A stretch of 35,142 bases of DNA from a virus, in IMG/VR virus record IMGVR_UViG_3300027508_000022, positions 1 through 35,142 of that record; one strand, 5' to 3'. Below are positions 21,662-29,729 of the stretch, one piece after another. Under the pieces are notes generated by a model that was given only the letters and a program-made list of their open reading frames with translations, had not been told where the DNA came from and ran no database searches. Within the stretch, counting starts at the first letter, position 1. Each line of letters starts with the position of its first letter. Position numbers and translations under genes: made by a program.

Positions 21662-21680
21662 CCCAACGATTATCGTTGGG
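21662..21680. promoter_or_regulatory. Perfect 19-bp palindrome upstream of the ribbon-helix-helix gene
   Basis: CCCAACGAT-T-ATCGTTGGG is a perfect 9-bp inverted repeat around one base, 17 bases upstream of the ribbon-helix-helix ATG and 8 bases beyond the tRNA-Gln 3' end. TATACT lies between it and the gene, and TTTACA lies just before it. It lacks a U-run, so it is better read as an operator than a terminator, though an RNA processing hairpin at the end of the tRNA transcript is also possible. Confidence 0.5.
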
Positions 21681-21687
21681 TGTAAAG

Positions 21688-21758
21688 CTCCCACCCATGG
21701 ATTCGAACCACGATAGACGCCTCCAGAGGGCGCCGTCCTGCCGTTAGACGAGGTGGGA
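21688..21758 (-). tRNA. tRNA-Gln (anticodon CTG)
   Basis: The minus strand folds as acceptor TCCCACC/GGTGGGA, D stem GTCT/GGAC, anticodon stem GCGCC/GGCGT with loop CTCTGGA (anticodon CTG), and T stem CGTGG/CCATG with loop TTCGAAT. The discriminator is G. CCA is not encoded and would be added by the host. Third tRNA in a cluster of three. Confidence 0.9.
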
Positions 21759-21759
21759 C

Positions 21760-21835
21760 TGGAGCGGTTGACGAGGCTCGAACTCGCGACCTGCACCTTG
21801 GCAAGGTGCCGCTCTACCAACTGAGCTACAACCGC
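21760..21835 (-). tRNA. tRNA-Gly (anticodon GCC)
   Basis: Acceptor GCGGTTG/CAACCGC, D arm GCTC...GAGC, anticodon stem GCACC/GGTGC with loop TTGCCAA (anticodon GCC), T stem GCGAG/CTCGT with loop TTCGAGC. It is the only one of the three that encodes the 3' CCA, after discriminator T. Confidence 0.95.
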
Positions 21836-21839
21836 ATCG

Positions 21840-21912
21840 CTGCCCCACCTGGGCTCGAACCAGGGACCTAGCGATTAACAGTCGCTCGCTCTGCCAGCTG
21901 AGCTATAGGGCA
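21840..21912 (-). tRNA. tRNA-Asn (anticodon GTT)
   Basis: Acceptor TGCCCTA/TGGGGCA, D arm GCTC...GAGC, anticodon stem AGCGA/TCGCT with loop CTGTTAA (anticodon GTT), T stem CCTGG/CCAGG with loop TTCGAGC. CCA is not encoded. Its first base directly follows the TAA of the SNF2-type helicase gene, so it must be cut out of the helicase mRNA. Confidence 0.95.
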
Positions 21913-23502
21913 TTAAACATTTGCTGCAAGTAAAAACTGTCTCAAGCTACCAACACTCAATGGTACTCCACCATCTTCTGTCATGCCAGTGCCGTCAATG
22001 ATAGCGTTAGCAACAGAGTTTTTCTGTTGCAGCGCCTCGTGTTGACGCTCTTCAATTGAGCCAGCGATAAGAATATCTTGGATTACGATTGTGGGCCACG
22101 TGGAGGACGCTCTTTGAATACGACCATTCCTTTGCGTAGCGTTTCCTGAACTCCAAGGTAAATCATAGTTGATAAGAAGGTTAGCAGCAGGGAGGTCCAC
22201 ACCGTAGCCCCCAGCATCAGAGCTAACAAGAACACGAATAGTGGGGTCAGTGTTGAAGGCAATTTTATTTTCTTCTTTGGTTTTAGCATCTAGTTTTCCC
22301 GAGTACTTTCTACACATGTCAACGCCCAGTGCGTCAACGACTTTATCTAACATATCTACATAGGTAGCAAATATAACTACCTTGTTGTCTTCGCTCTGTT
22401 CTAGGTGGTCTTTTACATATTGAACTAGGTAATCTAATTTAGGAGAGTTAGTTAATCCGTCTAACTTACCAGTGTCTACAAGCTCAGCAATATAAGCTGA
22501 GCCTTCTCCACCCATCTGTTTAAACTTTTTAGCGCTAGTTGTTAACAACTCTGGGTGAGAACACAGCATCTTTAATGCGCCAATCTTAGACATAATCTTG
22601 CCACGCATTTCATCCTCTGGACCGCCTCGACGAGACTCAACGCCGTAGTGAGCTAGAAGATTAAAGTTATGGCCAAATAAATCCTGAGCTTCATCCAGGT
22701 CATTAATCAAATCTGAAGTTACCTGACCGTATAACTTAGATGCCCTGCGGTCAAAGAAAATCTTTATAGGGTCTTTGTGGATAGTGTCTGGCAAGTAAGG
22801 GGCGACATCTGGGTCTTTCTGAGCTTTACGTACAGAAGCTTCTTTCATCTTCTCATGCAGGGTCTTTAAGTTACGGTAGTACTGGGGAGCTCCCCAAGAA
22901 TTTCTTACAATAAAAGCAGCATCAAAGATGTCAAACCTACCAAGTACGCTGGCGTCAACGAACTGCATAATGCTATACAGCTCTTCAGGCTTGCCATTTT
23001 CAATCGGAGTACCAGTGAGTGCAAATCTATATTTAGCATTGATTAACTTCTTTACTGCTCTGGAGCGCTTGGATTTGAAGGACTTGATGGCTGTGGCTTC
23101 GTCAAGTACAACGAATCCTCGTGGTAGTTCTTTGATGGAATCCCAGTCGTTAACAACCTGCTCGTAGTTAAGAACGATGTAATCAATCCCTGTAGTCCGC
23201 CAGTCCATGGCTTCAGCGTACTGCTCTGCACGTTTCTTCGGCGTTCCATCAATAACCAAAGCCTTTGAAGTTCCATTAGTAAATTTCTCAATCTGGTTAG
23301 CCCACTGATACTTCAATGAGGATAGACATATTATAAGACCTGGCTCTGTAATTTTGTTCTCATCCATCAAACGTTCTATAGCTGCAATAGTCAGGACAGT
23401 CTTACCCAAACCAAGGTCGTAAGCAACTAGCATCTTCTGGCGCTCGCACATGCGGTCAACAGCCTCAGGTTGATAAGGCAAAAGGGTTCCTGTAAATGTC
23501 AC
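21913..23502 (-). CDS. SNF2-type superfamily 2 helicase/translocase
   Basis: The 529-residue protein has LLPYQ (Q-motif-like start), Walker A YDLGLGKT (~30), LNYEQV, motif II VVLDEAT (DEAT, not DEAD/DEAH), motif III ALTGTPIENG, and C-terminal motifs IV-VI with VSSDAGGYGVDL, INYDLPWSSGNATQRNGRIQRA. This is the SWI2/SNF2 layout, which moves on duplex DNA without necessarily unwinding it. In phages such proteins take part in replication, recombination (UvsW-like) or removal of proteins from DNA. It ends directly before the tRNA-Asn gene. Confidence 0.88.
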   Translation of the reverse strand: MTFTGTLLPYQPEAVDRMCERQKMLVAYDLGLGKTVLTIAAIERLMDENKITEPGLIICLSSLKYQWANQIEKFTNGTSKALVIDGTPKKRAEQYAEAMDWRTTGIDYIVLNYEQVVNDWDSIKELPRGFVVLDEATAIKSFKSKRSRAVKKLINAKYRFALTGTPIENGKPEELYSIMQFVDASVLGRFDIFDAAFIVRNSWGAPQYYRNLKTLHEKMKEASVRKAQKDPDVAPYLPDTIHKDPIKIFFDRRASKLYGQVTSDLINDLDEAQDLFGHNFNLLAHYGVESRRGGPEDEMRGKIMSKIGALKMLCSHPELLTTSAKKFKQMGGEGSAYIAELVDTGKLDGLTNSPKLDYLVQYVKDHLEQSEDNKVVIFATYVDMLDKVVDALGVDMCRKYSGKLDAKTKEENKIAFNTDPTIRVLVSSDAGGYGVDLPAANLLINYDLPWSSGNATQRNGRIQRASSTWPTIVIQDILIAGSIEERQHEALQQKNSVANAIIDGTGMTEDGGVPLSVGSLRQFLLAANV

Positions 23503-23738
23503 AGAGGTATCTCGTTAACTCTATCTTTAGACCAATGGATATAAGACCTAATATAGACAAGAGCGTAGGCAAGAGCAGAAAAGATAAAACCGTACTGGTC
23601 AGTAGTTAGCGCGTAACCAATCCACAAGACTTCGTTAAAAAGAAGCACTAGCCAGCCCCAAATAGTTTTACGTCCAACAAAGTAAATCCCGCCTACACCT
23701 ATAACAGCAAGGACCCAGGACCCATACTCCATAATCAT
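23499..23738 (-). CDS. Small membrane protein, PnuC-like in style
   Basis: The 79-residue protein has three likely membrane segments: WVLAVIGVGGIYFVG, WGWLVLLFNEVLWIGYAL, and FIFSALAYALVYI, followed by a charged C-terminus (HWSKDRVNEIPL). The pattern resembles a piece of the nicotinamide transporter PnuC, though far shorter than the full transporter. It overlaps both neighbours by 4 bases. A role in the host membrane is likely; the function is not known. Confidence 0.65.
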   Translation of the reverse strand: MIMEYGSWVLAVIGVGGIYFVGRKTIWGWLVLLFNEVLWIGYALTTDQYGFIFSALAYALVYIRSYIHWSKDRVNEIPL

Positions 23739-24277
23739 GAGTACCCTCTCATTCTAGTTTGTATAAGAATCTTAAGGTCATCAAGGGTACCGTTGTTAAG
23801 AAATATTTGGTCAACCTTTTCACCATCCATGGCGGTCTCTGACGAGTGAGCATTTACTGGGATAACCCCACTGCGCCTTATGCGCCAAATCTGTGAGTTG
23901 TCGTAGTCTCTAATAGCCTTAGCTTCATTTGGATACCTAACATCTGTAATAACATAGTTAACTTCTCCAAACAACTGAAGTTCATTTAATGCTTGCTTTA
24001 CCCAAAACATATCACCAAAAGTTTTACGAGCGCCGACACCTAGACTCTGTAACATAGTGCGAATTTCTGGGAAAGCAGTCTTGGCAACATCCCAACCGTA
24101 ACTATCAACAACTGGTTGGACCCTATACCCACCATCTTTAACTATAGGGTTCATCTCATAAAGAAGTTTGCGAATAGGGTCTGCAAAAGCTATGCGTGTA
24201 TAGCCATAGTTTTTAACAAGGATATCAGCAACAGAGTCTTTGCCAGACTGTGCATAACCTGTAAGTCCAATAATCAT
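23735..24277 (-). CDS. Deoxynucleoside monophosphate kinase
   Basis: The 180-residue protein starts MIIGLTGYAQSGKDSVADIL, a P-loop with GxxxxGKD, followed by YTRIAFADPIRKLL, FPEIRTMLQSLGVGARKTFG, and VITDVRYPNEAKAI with IWRIRRSG. This is the T4 gene 1-type dNMP kinase family that phosphorylates dNMPs to dNDPs. It fits with the reductase as nucleotide supply for the phage polymerase. ATGA overlap with the primase gene upstream. Confidence 0.88.
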   Translation of the reverse strand: MIIGLTGYAQSGKDSVADILVKNYGYTRIAFADPIRKLLYEMNPIVKDGGYRVQPVVDSYGWDVAKTAFPEIRTMLQSLGVGARKTFGDMFWVKQALNELQLFGEVNYVITDVRYPNEAKAIRDYDNSQIWRIRRSGVIPVNAHSSETAMDGEKVDQIFLNNGTLDDLKILIQTRMRGYS

Positions 24278-25203
24278 CGAAGCGCCTTCTTTCCATGAAC
24301 CATGTGACGAGCCTTCTCTAAGCCGTACTGTATCTCGGCTTTGCTCATTCCGCCAACATCTTTCATTTCGGTCTGCTCATAATTAAAAAACCAAGCTTCC
24401 TTGCCATACTCTTGACAAAGAATTAAAAGGTTTACGGACGACTCACGCCCAGACGTATCATTGTCCATAGCAAAGATAACCCTATCGGCTCCTCTAATAA
24501 CATTAAACTGTTGCATGGATACTATTGAACCGTAGGTACTAACCCCACCTTTAATCCCTACAGACGCTAAGCGAACAACGTCTAACGGCGACTCAACAAC
24601 AATCATGTCTCCGCCTGTGTATTGTTTAAAACCAAATAGGGAGTTACTTTTCTGCACACCTGTAGGTTGATTTCTAAAAAACCTAGACTTGTGACCCTTC
24701 TCCTGCCACCCCAATAACTTATGTGTGTATGGGTCGCGGATAACGGTAATCCAATTACTGTGTCTGTTATCCCACAACACTTCATACTCTGCTGCGGTTG
24801 ATGCTGTTAACCCTCTAGCTTTTAAAGCGTCATCTGGTGGAGTACCAAACGCAGCAAGCATAGACTCCGTTATATAAGTTAACTCTTCAAATATTTTTTT
24901 AGGCTTTACTGCTTTTTGTAGTGCAGCACTAAGATTTGTTGTTCCATCTTCAAGCCACTCTTTAGATTTATCAAAGTCCCACTTTTGAATATAGGAAACC
25001 AAGGACAGCAGTCCGCCTTTGAAGTGGCATGAAAAACAGATATGGGCACCTGTGTCTGAGTTAATCCACCACGACGGGTTACGGTCTTCGTGGCCCGTAC
25101 GCTCAACGTGTGCTGGGCAATAGCCTTGGATTTCGGAACCTCTAGTAGAAACAACTTCAATACCTAGCCTTTCAAGTGTGTCTTCCATTTCCTCTATGGT
25201 CAT
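24274..25203 (-). CDS. DnaG-type DNA primase
   Basis: The 309-residue protein has an N-terminal zinc finger of CHC2 type (GYCPAH with Cys29 and His32, then HICFSCHFKGG with Cys56 and Cys59) and a TOPRIM domain (MIVVESPLDVVRLA; VIFAMDNDTSGRESS). It should make RNA primers at the fork. It is shorter than bacterial DnaG and lacks the C-terminal helicase-binding domain. It overlaps the helicase gene by 4 bases, as expected for a primase-helicase pair. Confidence 0.88.
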   Translation of the reverse strand: MTIEEMEDTLERLGIEVVSTRGSEIQGYCPAHVERTGHEDRNPSWWINSDTGAHICFSCHFKGGLLSLVSYIQKWDFDKSKEWLEDGTTNLSAALQKAVKPKKIFEELTYITESMLAAFGTPPDDALKARGLTASTAAEYEVLWDNRHSNWITVIRDPYTHKLLGWQEKGHKSRFFRNQPTGVQKSNSLFGFKQYTGGDMIVVESPLDVVRLASVGIKGGVSTYGSIVSMQQFNVIRGADRVIFAMDNDTSGRESSVNLLILCQEYGKEAWFFNYEQTEMKDVGGMSKAEIQYGLEKARHMVHGKKALR

Positions 25204-26423
25204 AGGTCACTTCCATCAATCTCACGGAACTGGCCATTATTCCAATCCCACATAAGTGATACCTCTGCGCGTCCAGAGTTACGGCTATCAAGAATCTTTA
25301 ATAAACGTGTGTCATCTACCGCTTCATCTTCACGCTGTAAACCAAACAACACGTCTGCGTCTTGGTGGAAAGAAGATGAGTAACCAATAGAGTCGGCTGT
25401 TACCTGACCCTTGCTCATCTTCCATTTCAATGCTTGGGTTGATACAACAATAGGCACCTTAAACTTTTGAGCCATGCGCTTTAAAGAACGAGTAATGTTA
25501 GTAATAGCAAGTGGCTCGTTGGACTTACCAGTCTGCTCATCAATCATCAAATAGGTACCGTCAATAAATACAATGTCTGGATGCAAGACCTGAATTTTGC
25601 TAGCAATACCAGTTACGGTCATACCTGATGCGGCATCAACTAACCAGAACTTCTCACGCATCTTTGTAATGTTCTCAAGCTTTTGCTTATACCGTGCTTC
25701 TTCTTCTGGTGTTAACAAACCATTGATTAGTCGACTGTGGGAAATGCGAGCTCGCATAGAGTCATAACGGGTAATCTGTTCGCTGTTGCTCATCTCAAAA
25801 GACTGGAACATAACTTTCTTGTCTTGCATGTGCACGTTCTGTGCAATCTGTAATGCAAGAGTTGACTTACCAGTCTTAGGTGGGGCCACAATAACAATTA
25901 ACTGCCCGTCTTGTAGACCACCAGTTGCTAGGTCCATAGTTGGGAACCCTGTTGGAACTCCAAGAAGTCCTGGGTTGTTCTTGCGATACTCATACTCATC
26001 CCAACGAGATAGTGGCTCGTTAGTTACATCTAGGTCGCTGCTTTTACTTAAGCCATCTTCTTCAAGACTGGACATCCCGCTCTGTAATGTAAGAAGCGCT
26101 GTCTCGTGGTCTTGAGCATCAATAAATTTAATAGCACCATCAATCATCTTGATGGTGGCTGCAACACGGCGCTCTTTAACTACAACATCTATTAAATACT
26201 CAAGAGAGTCTTGTACATCTACTAATTTATAGTTAGGAAAGTTTTGTTTAATTACGTCAAGGCTTGGGACTTCAGCGTAAGTTGTGAAGTGTTCTCGGGT
26301 TAGCTTCCAGACTTGTTTATTATCTGGGTCAATAAACCAGGAGTCATGTACACCACGTTCAAATAAAAGGGCTAGGTCGCGGTCAGCAAGAACTTTACTT
26401 AGTAATTTAGTTTCATTGTTCAT
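25200..26423 (-). CDS. DnaB-like replicative helicase
   Basis: The 407-residue protein has a DnaB N-terminal-like helical part (~1-110) and a RecA-fold core: GVPTGFPTMDLATGGLQDGQ, Walker A APPKTGKS (~186), FQSFEMSNSEQITR, Walker B IVFIDGTYLM, and VVSTQALKWKM with the arginine-finger region DSRNSGR. It unwinds DNA 5'-3' at the fork, loaded by the DnaC-like protein at 27143-27832. ATGA overlaps on both sides. Confidence 0.88.
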   Translation of the reverse strand: MNNETKLLSKVLADRDLALLFERGVHDSWFIDPDNKQVWKLTREHFTTYAEVPSLDVIKQNFPNYKLVDVQDSLEYLIDVVVKERRVAATIKMIDGAIKFIDAQDHETALLTLQSGMSSLEEDGLSKSSDLDVTNEPLSRWDEYEYRKNNPGLLGVPTGFPTMDLATGGLQDGQLIVIVAPPKTGKSTLALQIAQNVHMQDKKVMFQSFEMSNSEQITRYDSMRARISHSRLINGLLTPEEEARYKQKLENITKMREKFWLVDAASGMTVTGIASKIQVLHPDIVFIDGTYLMIDEQTGKSNEPLAITNITRSLKRMAQKFKVPIVVSTQALKWKMSKGQVTADSIGYSSSFHQDADVLFGLQREDEAVDDTRLLKILDSRNSGRAEVSLMWDWNNGQFREIDGSDL

Positions 26424-26827
26424 AAGCCTTTAAAGTCCCGTCCCCAGTGCCCGTATCGTAGGAGCCTTGATTGTATATCAACGACACCTACAACTTCAGG
26501 TCTGAGGGGTAACTCAGATACTAAATGGTTGACCGTATCGTATGCCGTAAAGTATCTAAACGGGTTAGTACCTGCCTTGTCAAGCTGGTCAACCAATGTA
26601 GATAAATCTTGTTCCGTTAAATCATATGAAACAAGCTCTAATGTAAAGCCTGTTCTATTTGTATACAGGTACAACCAACTAAGGATGGCCCTGTCAATTT
26701 TTTTATCTATCTTAACAGTTGGAATTATTTTAAACTTTTTGCCTTTTTTAATTTCAAGTGTTAAAAAAATGTCGGTGGTAACCAGTAGCCTTTTTGGTAA
26801 CTCGTTACTTATATCCCCATGCTTCAT
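26420..26827 (-). CDS. Hypothetical protein of the replication block
   Basis: The 135-residue protein is of alpha/beta type with a basic strand-rich start (LLVTTDIFLTLEIKKGKKFKI), an acidic middle, and a C-terminal VVGVVDIQSRLLRYGHWGRDF. It lies between the SWIM protein (4 bases upstream) and the helicase (4-base overlap). No motif is recognised. Confidence 0.65.
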   Translation of the reverse strand: MKHGDISNELPKRLLVTTDIFLTLEIKKGKKFKIIPTVKIDKKIDRAILSWLYLYTNRTGFTLELVSYDLTEQDLSTLVDQLDKAGTNPFRYFTAYDTVNHLVSELPLRPEVVGVVDIQSRLLRYGHWGRDFKGL

Positions 26828-26831
26828 GGGG

Positions 26832-27146
26832 TTAGAATACCTCTATCTTTCCAAACTTGATGACAAATTCTCGAAAGTCTGTATTAGATTGGCGAGCTTT
26901 ATCCGCGTCGTCTTTAGAAGCACGACTAGAGATTTCTAGAGGATAGTTTCCGTTATTATTTTCAATGCGCGTCTTTACAAACTTAACATGCTTGCAAGTG
27001 GCACGACCTTTAAAGCCAGGACATGTACAAGATAATTTCTCAGTTCCTTCTTGAACTGATACTTCGTAGATTCCTGGACCTGGGGTCTGAGTCTGGCTTA
27101 GGAAAACCTGTACCAGTCTGAACTCTTCATTCACAGTATTCCTCAT
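26832..27146 (-). CDS. SWIM zinc-finger protein
   Basis: The 104-residue protein contains LSCTCPGFKGRATCKHVKFV, the C-x-C...C-x-H SWIM motif (Cys40, Cys42, Cys51, His53). SWIM domains bind DNA or proteins and occur with SNF2 helicases and in recombination factors. It follows the loader gene (ATGA overlap) in the replication block, so a role at the fork or with the SNF2-type helicase at 21.9 kb is plausible. Confidence 0.8.
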   Translation of the reverse strand: MRNTVNEEFRLVQVFLSQTQTPGPGIYEVSVQEGTEKLSCTCPGFKGRATCKHVKFVKTRIENNNGNYPLEISSRASKDDADKARQSNTDFREFVIKFGKIEVF

Positions 27147-27832
27147 TTACGTAGGTCTCCTCTTTGTGACACGACTGGTAAATAGGCAAACGCACCCCTT
27201 GCGAAACTCTCTGTTGCGTCCCCATAGAGGCCTGCCCAATCATTTAGTTCTACGTTTGTGGTAATAATAGTTGGTAATCCGTTGTTGTATCTAGTGCGCA
27301 AAAGATGATGGAGCATGTTCTTTTGCCACCCAGAGAGACCCGCATGTTCCTTACCAATATCGTCTAAAACTAATACACGTATATTGTAGGCATCCGCTAA
27401 AGACTCACCTAGAACACCATGATAGAGGGTGTCTTGGTCATCTGTCGGCTCATTCATCATAGAACCTTTGAGGTTTAAGAAATCATTAAAGGTCATAAAG
27501 TAACAAGGTCTAATTAATGACTCGCTAGCCTTTACGTCAAAGGCCTCAATTGGCAGGGTTAACATCATTTCTTGAATAATCGACAAAGCTAAAGTAGTTT
27601 TTCCACGCCCTGGGTTGCCGTATAATAGAAGACCTTTTCCACATGATGGGTTACCAGCAGCCCGTACTACTTTGCCATCAGCAACAGCTTGAACCCAAGC
27701 ACGTATCTTTTTAATGTCTTCTGGGTCTGACTGTTGGCAATCATCCAAAGTCCAACCTTGAAGCAAGTATGGAATACCAGCAGATTGTATCCAGGAGCGA
27801 CGTCTAACTTTTTGTTCCCCTAACTTATACAT
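27143..27832 (-). CDS. DnaC-like AAA+ helicase loader
   Basis: From ATG at 27832 the protein has 229 residues. Walker A is LLYGNPGRGKTT and Walker B is VLVLDDIGKE, followed by the sensor-1 segment PTIITTNVELNDW and a C-terminal RGAFAYLPVV. It loads the DnaB-like helicase onto DNA. The start at 27832 follows GGGAGGGC at ideal distance inside the end of the previous gene (8-base overlap); a longer reading to 27886 would lie within that gene and has no such SD. Confidence 0.85.
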   Translation of the reverse strand: MYKLGEQKVRRRSWIQSAGIPYLLQGWTLDDCQQSDPEDIKKIRAWVQAVADGKVVRAAGNPSCGKGLLLYGNPGRGKTTLALSIIQEMMLTLPIEAFDVKASESLIRPCYFMTFNDFLNLKGSMMNEPTDDQDTLYHGVLGESLADAYNIRVLVLDDIGKEHAGLSGWQKNMLHHLLRTRYNNGLPTIITTNVELNDWAGLYGDATESFARGAFAYLPVVSQRGDLRK

Positions 27833-28745
27833 TAAAGCCCTCCCATGATTTAGATGCGTCATTCTTAAGTGCTGCAACATCAACATCAGTATTACTACTT
27901 CTGCGGATATCGGGAAGCATATCTGGCGCCCTCTTTATAAACATACGCCACACCTTATCTGGGTTGTCAAGTCTCTTGTCGTGCTTGATGGTTGATAAGA
28001 ACTTATCAATTAAAGTTTTTTCTTCTTCACCGTTGGTGCCGTGCTTTTCGCGGAGCAACTCAATGGCGCCATTTAATCCAGAGCGGTTGGTTGTCCACTC
28101 AGCAATGTGCCAGATTTGTTTCATCTGGTCCGCAAAGTATGTAGAGACTTGGCTAGGTGTCCAGTCCTTAACATCACGACTCGCAAGTTCAATAACTTTA
28201 TCTGCATGACGACCTTGACGAGCCTCTGTTTTTTCGCGGCGCTTTCGCTCGCGGTCCTTTGCTTTTAAATCCGCCAAGTCATCAGGGTCAATTGGGTCCC
28301 CGCCTAACATCTGTTCTCCAATCTTTAGGTCCATCGTTTCAAAAGTTTCATTGTGGTCCGACTCCGTCGGACCCTCTTTTAATAAAGAATTTGTATATAG
28401 ACTATTAGGATAATTAGCTATATTGCTATTCTGTGAAATGGAGTTGCCTTTTTTGGCATGCGGTCCGCGTTCCTTTTTGGCACTCCGTCCAGGTGCCTTT
28501 TCGGCATACCGTGACAGATACTCTAGTCCCTCTTCGGTAATTAGCAACTGACTCCAGTAGTGACCTCCCTGACCCCTACCCTTCTCTAGGGCCACGTAGC
28601 CCCTAGAACGGAGCTCAGTCAGCCCTGAGCGGATTACCTTCACCCCCGTCTGGAAGGCCTCAGAGAGGCCCTCAGCGCCCCGCAGAGCACCGAACGAGCG
28701 AATATGTAGGAGTATACCTAGGGCTTTAGGGCTTAGAGGTTCCAT
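27825..28745 (-). CDS. Winged-helix putative replication initiator
   Basis: Residues ~1-80 of this 306-residue protein form a winged helix (LSPKALGILLHIRSFGAL, SEAFQTGVKVIRSGLTEL, GRGQGGHYW...LLITEEGLEYL). The middle (~85-190) is basic and disordered, including LKAKDRERKRREKTEARQGR. The C-terminal part is helical (KQIWHIAEWTTNRSGLNGAI). Such proteins upstream of a DnaC-like loader usually bind the origin or initiate replication. No origin repeats are visible inside the gene, so the role rests on domain and context. Confidence 0.6.
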   Translation of the reverse strand: MEPLSPKALGILLHIRSFGALRGAEGLSEAFQTGVKVIRSGLTELRSRGYVALEKGRGQGGHYWSQLLITEEGLEYLSRYAEKAPGRSAKKERGPHAKKGNSISQNSNIANYPNSLYTNSLLKEGPTESDHNETFETMDLKIGEQMLGGDPIDPDDLADLKAKDRERKRREKTEARQGRHADKVIELASRDVKDWTPSQVSTYFADQMKQIWHIAEWTTNRSGLNGAIELLREKHGTNGEEEKTLIDKFLSTIKHDKRLDNPDKVWRMFIKRAPDMLPDIRRSSNTDVDVAALKNDASKSWEGFNV

Positions 28746-29397
28746 CGCCCTTATCTTTCTTCATCTCCTCCATAAAGACCTTGGCAAATATACGGGCTAT
28801 GGCTTCGATTCCTTGATGGAGATTCTCCATATCCTCGACTTCGTCTTCTTCGTCTTCCCAATCCTCGTCGTCTTCTTCGTAATCTTCCTCCTCTTCCTCT
28901 TCCTGAACAACCTCAGGCTCCTTCTTCTCTAGAACTTCTTCCTTTGGAAACTCTGGCTCTCTGATTGCTTTAATATCTGGAGCAGCGGAGATAGGGGATA
29001 GTCCGTCACTTAAGTCAAAACAAGGAACGTTATTTTCTTTACACACCGCTAAGATTTGCTGGGAGTCTTGGTCTTCGTCATCCCACAGGATAAAGGCAGA
29101 GGTCTTTGAACTCTTTAATTTCAAAGCAGCCTCCTCGAAAGGCTTTATAGTTACGTTCATGCTTGCCGAGGGTATACCTTCGTGTGTGGCATCCTCGGGA
29201 GCAAAGATTAAAATATCTTTGTGTTTATCTTTTGCGTACTGGGCAGCAAAGACTTGGCCTTGTGACGGCTTTAATTTATATGGGAGTACTAAAAAACCCT
29301 CGTTACCATTTGCATAGTAATAATCTTCCATAAGGGCTTCAATATTTGCCCGACTTGTTTCTCCGTTACCACCTACGATAACAAAGTACTTCTCCAT
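28726..29397 (-). CDS. Acidic protein with nucleotide-fold-like N-terminus
   Basis: The first ~145 of 223 residues form an alternating alpha/beta pattern (KYFVIVGGNGETSRANIEAL; DILIFAPED; TSAFILWDDEDQD; CKENNVPCFDLSDG), possibly a Rossmann-like fold. A stretch around residues 170-195 is almost only Glu and Asp, followed by a helix and a charged end. The acidic stretch may bind basic proteins or mimic DNA. SD AAGGAGG precedes the ATG. The gene overlaps the initiator gene by 20 bases. Confidence 0.65.
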   Translation of the reverse strand: MEKYFVIVGGNGETSRANIEALMEDYYYANGNEGFLVLPYKLKPSQGQVFAAQYAKDKHKDILIFAPEDATHEGIPSASMNVTIKPFEEAALKLKSSKTSAFILWDDEDQDSQQILAVCKENNVPCFDLSDGLSPISAAPDIKAIREPEFPKEEVLEKKEPEVVQEEEEEEDYEEDDEDWEDEEDEVEDMENLHQGIEAIARIFAKVFMEEMKKDKGDGTSKP

Positions 29398-29435
29398 AAG
29401 ACCTCCTTGTTAGGAGACCCATACTACACAATTTC

Positions 29436-29717
29436 TTATTCTGGTCTAGTCGGGTTAACAACGGCGGGTTTGTATACAGCCACCCGTTCTACAATAGCTA
29501 GCAAGGCTGAGCCAAGAAACGCACCAGATACGGCATATAGTACGACTCCCTTGATAGTTGAAACTTCAACTAACCAACAGGCAATGCTTGAAAAACTAAT
29601 TGAGGAAATAGCATTGGTAACCCTATTACTAATAAAAATACTTAGAATAGAAACTAGAGGTTCTATAACAGCAAGCAGAAAGGCTGTAAAGCATCCGATG
29701 AGTATTAGGTCTAGCAT
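29436..29717 (-). CDS. Small membrane protein
   Basis: The 93-residue protein has two or three membrane segments (LDLILIGCFTAFLLAVI, LVSILSIFI, and GVVLYAVSGAFLGSALLAIV) and a short Pro-rich C-terminus. A plus-strand ORF covers the same bases but has no match to the gene layout and is a shadow. It sits between the baseplate and replication blocks, where a holin could be, but no lysin is near, so the function stays open. Confidence 0.55.
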   Translation of the reverse strand: MLDLILIGCFTAFLLAVIEPLVSILSIFISNRVTNAISSISFSSIACWLVEVSTIKGVVLYAVSGAFLGSALLAIVERVAVYKPAVVNPTRPE

Positions 29718-29729
29718 AGGGCTATCCTA

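Noticed and set aside
21662-21680. The 19-bp palindrome as a terminator of the tRNA transcript
   Set aside because: No T-run follows it on the minus strand and the next gene starts 17 bases later; an operator fits better.
27143-27886. Longer start for the helicase loader
   Set aside because: The ATG at 27832 has a strong SD and a typical 8-base overlap; the longer form adds 18 residues inside the upstream gene.
29436-29717. Calling the small membrane protein a holin
   Set aside because: No endolysin lies nearby and membrane segments alone are not enough.
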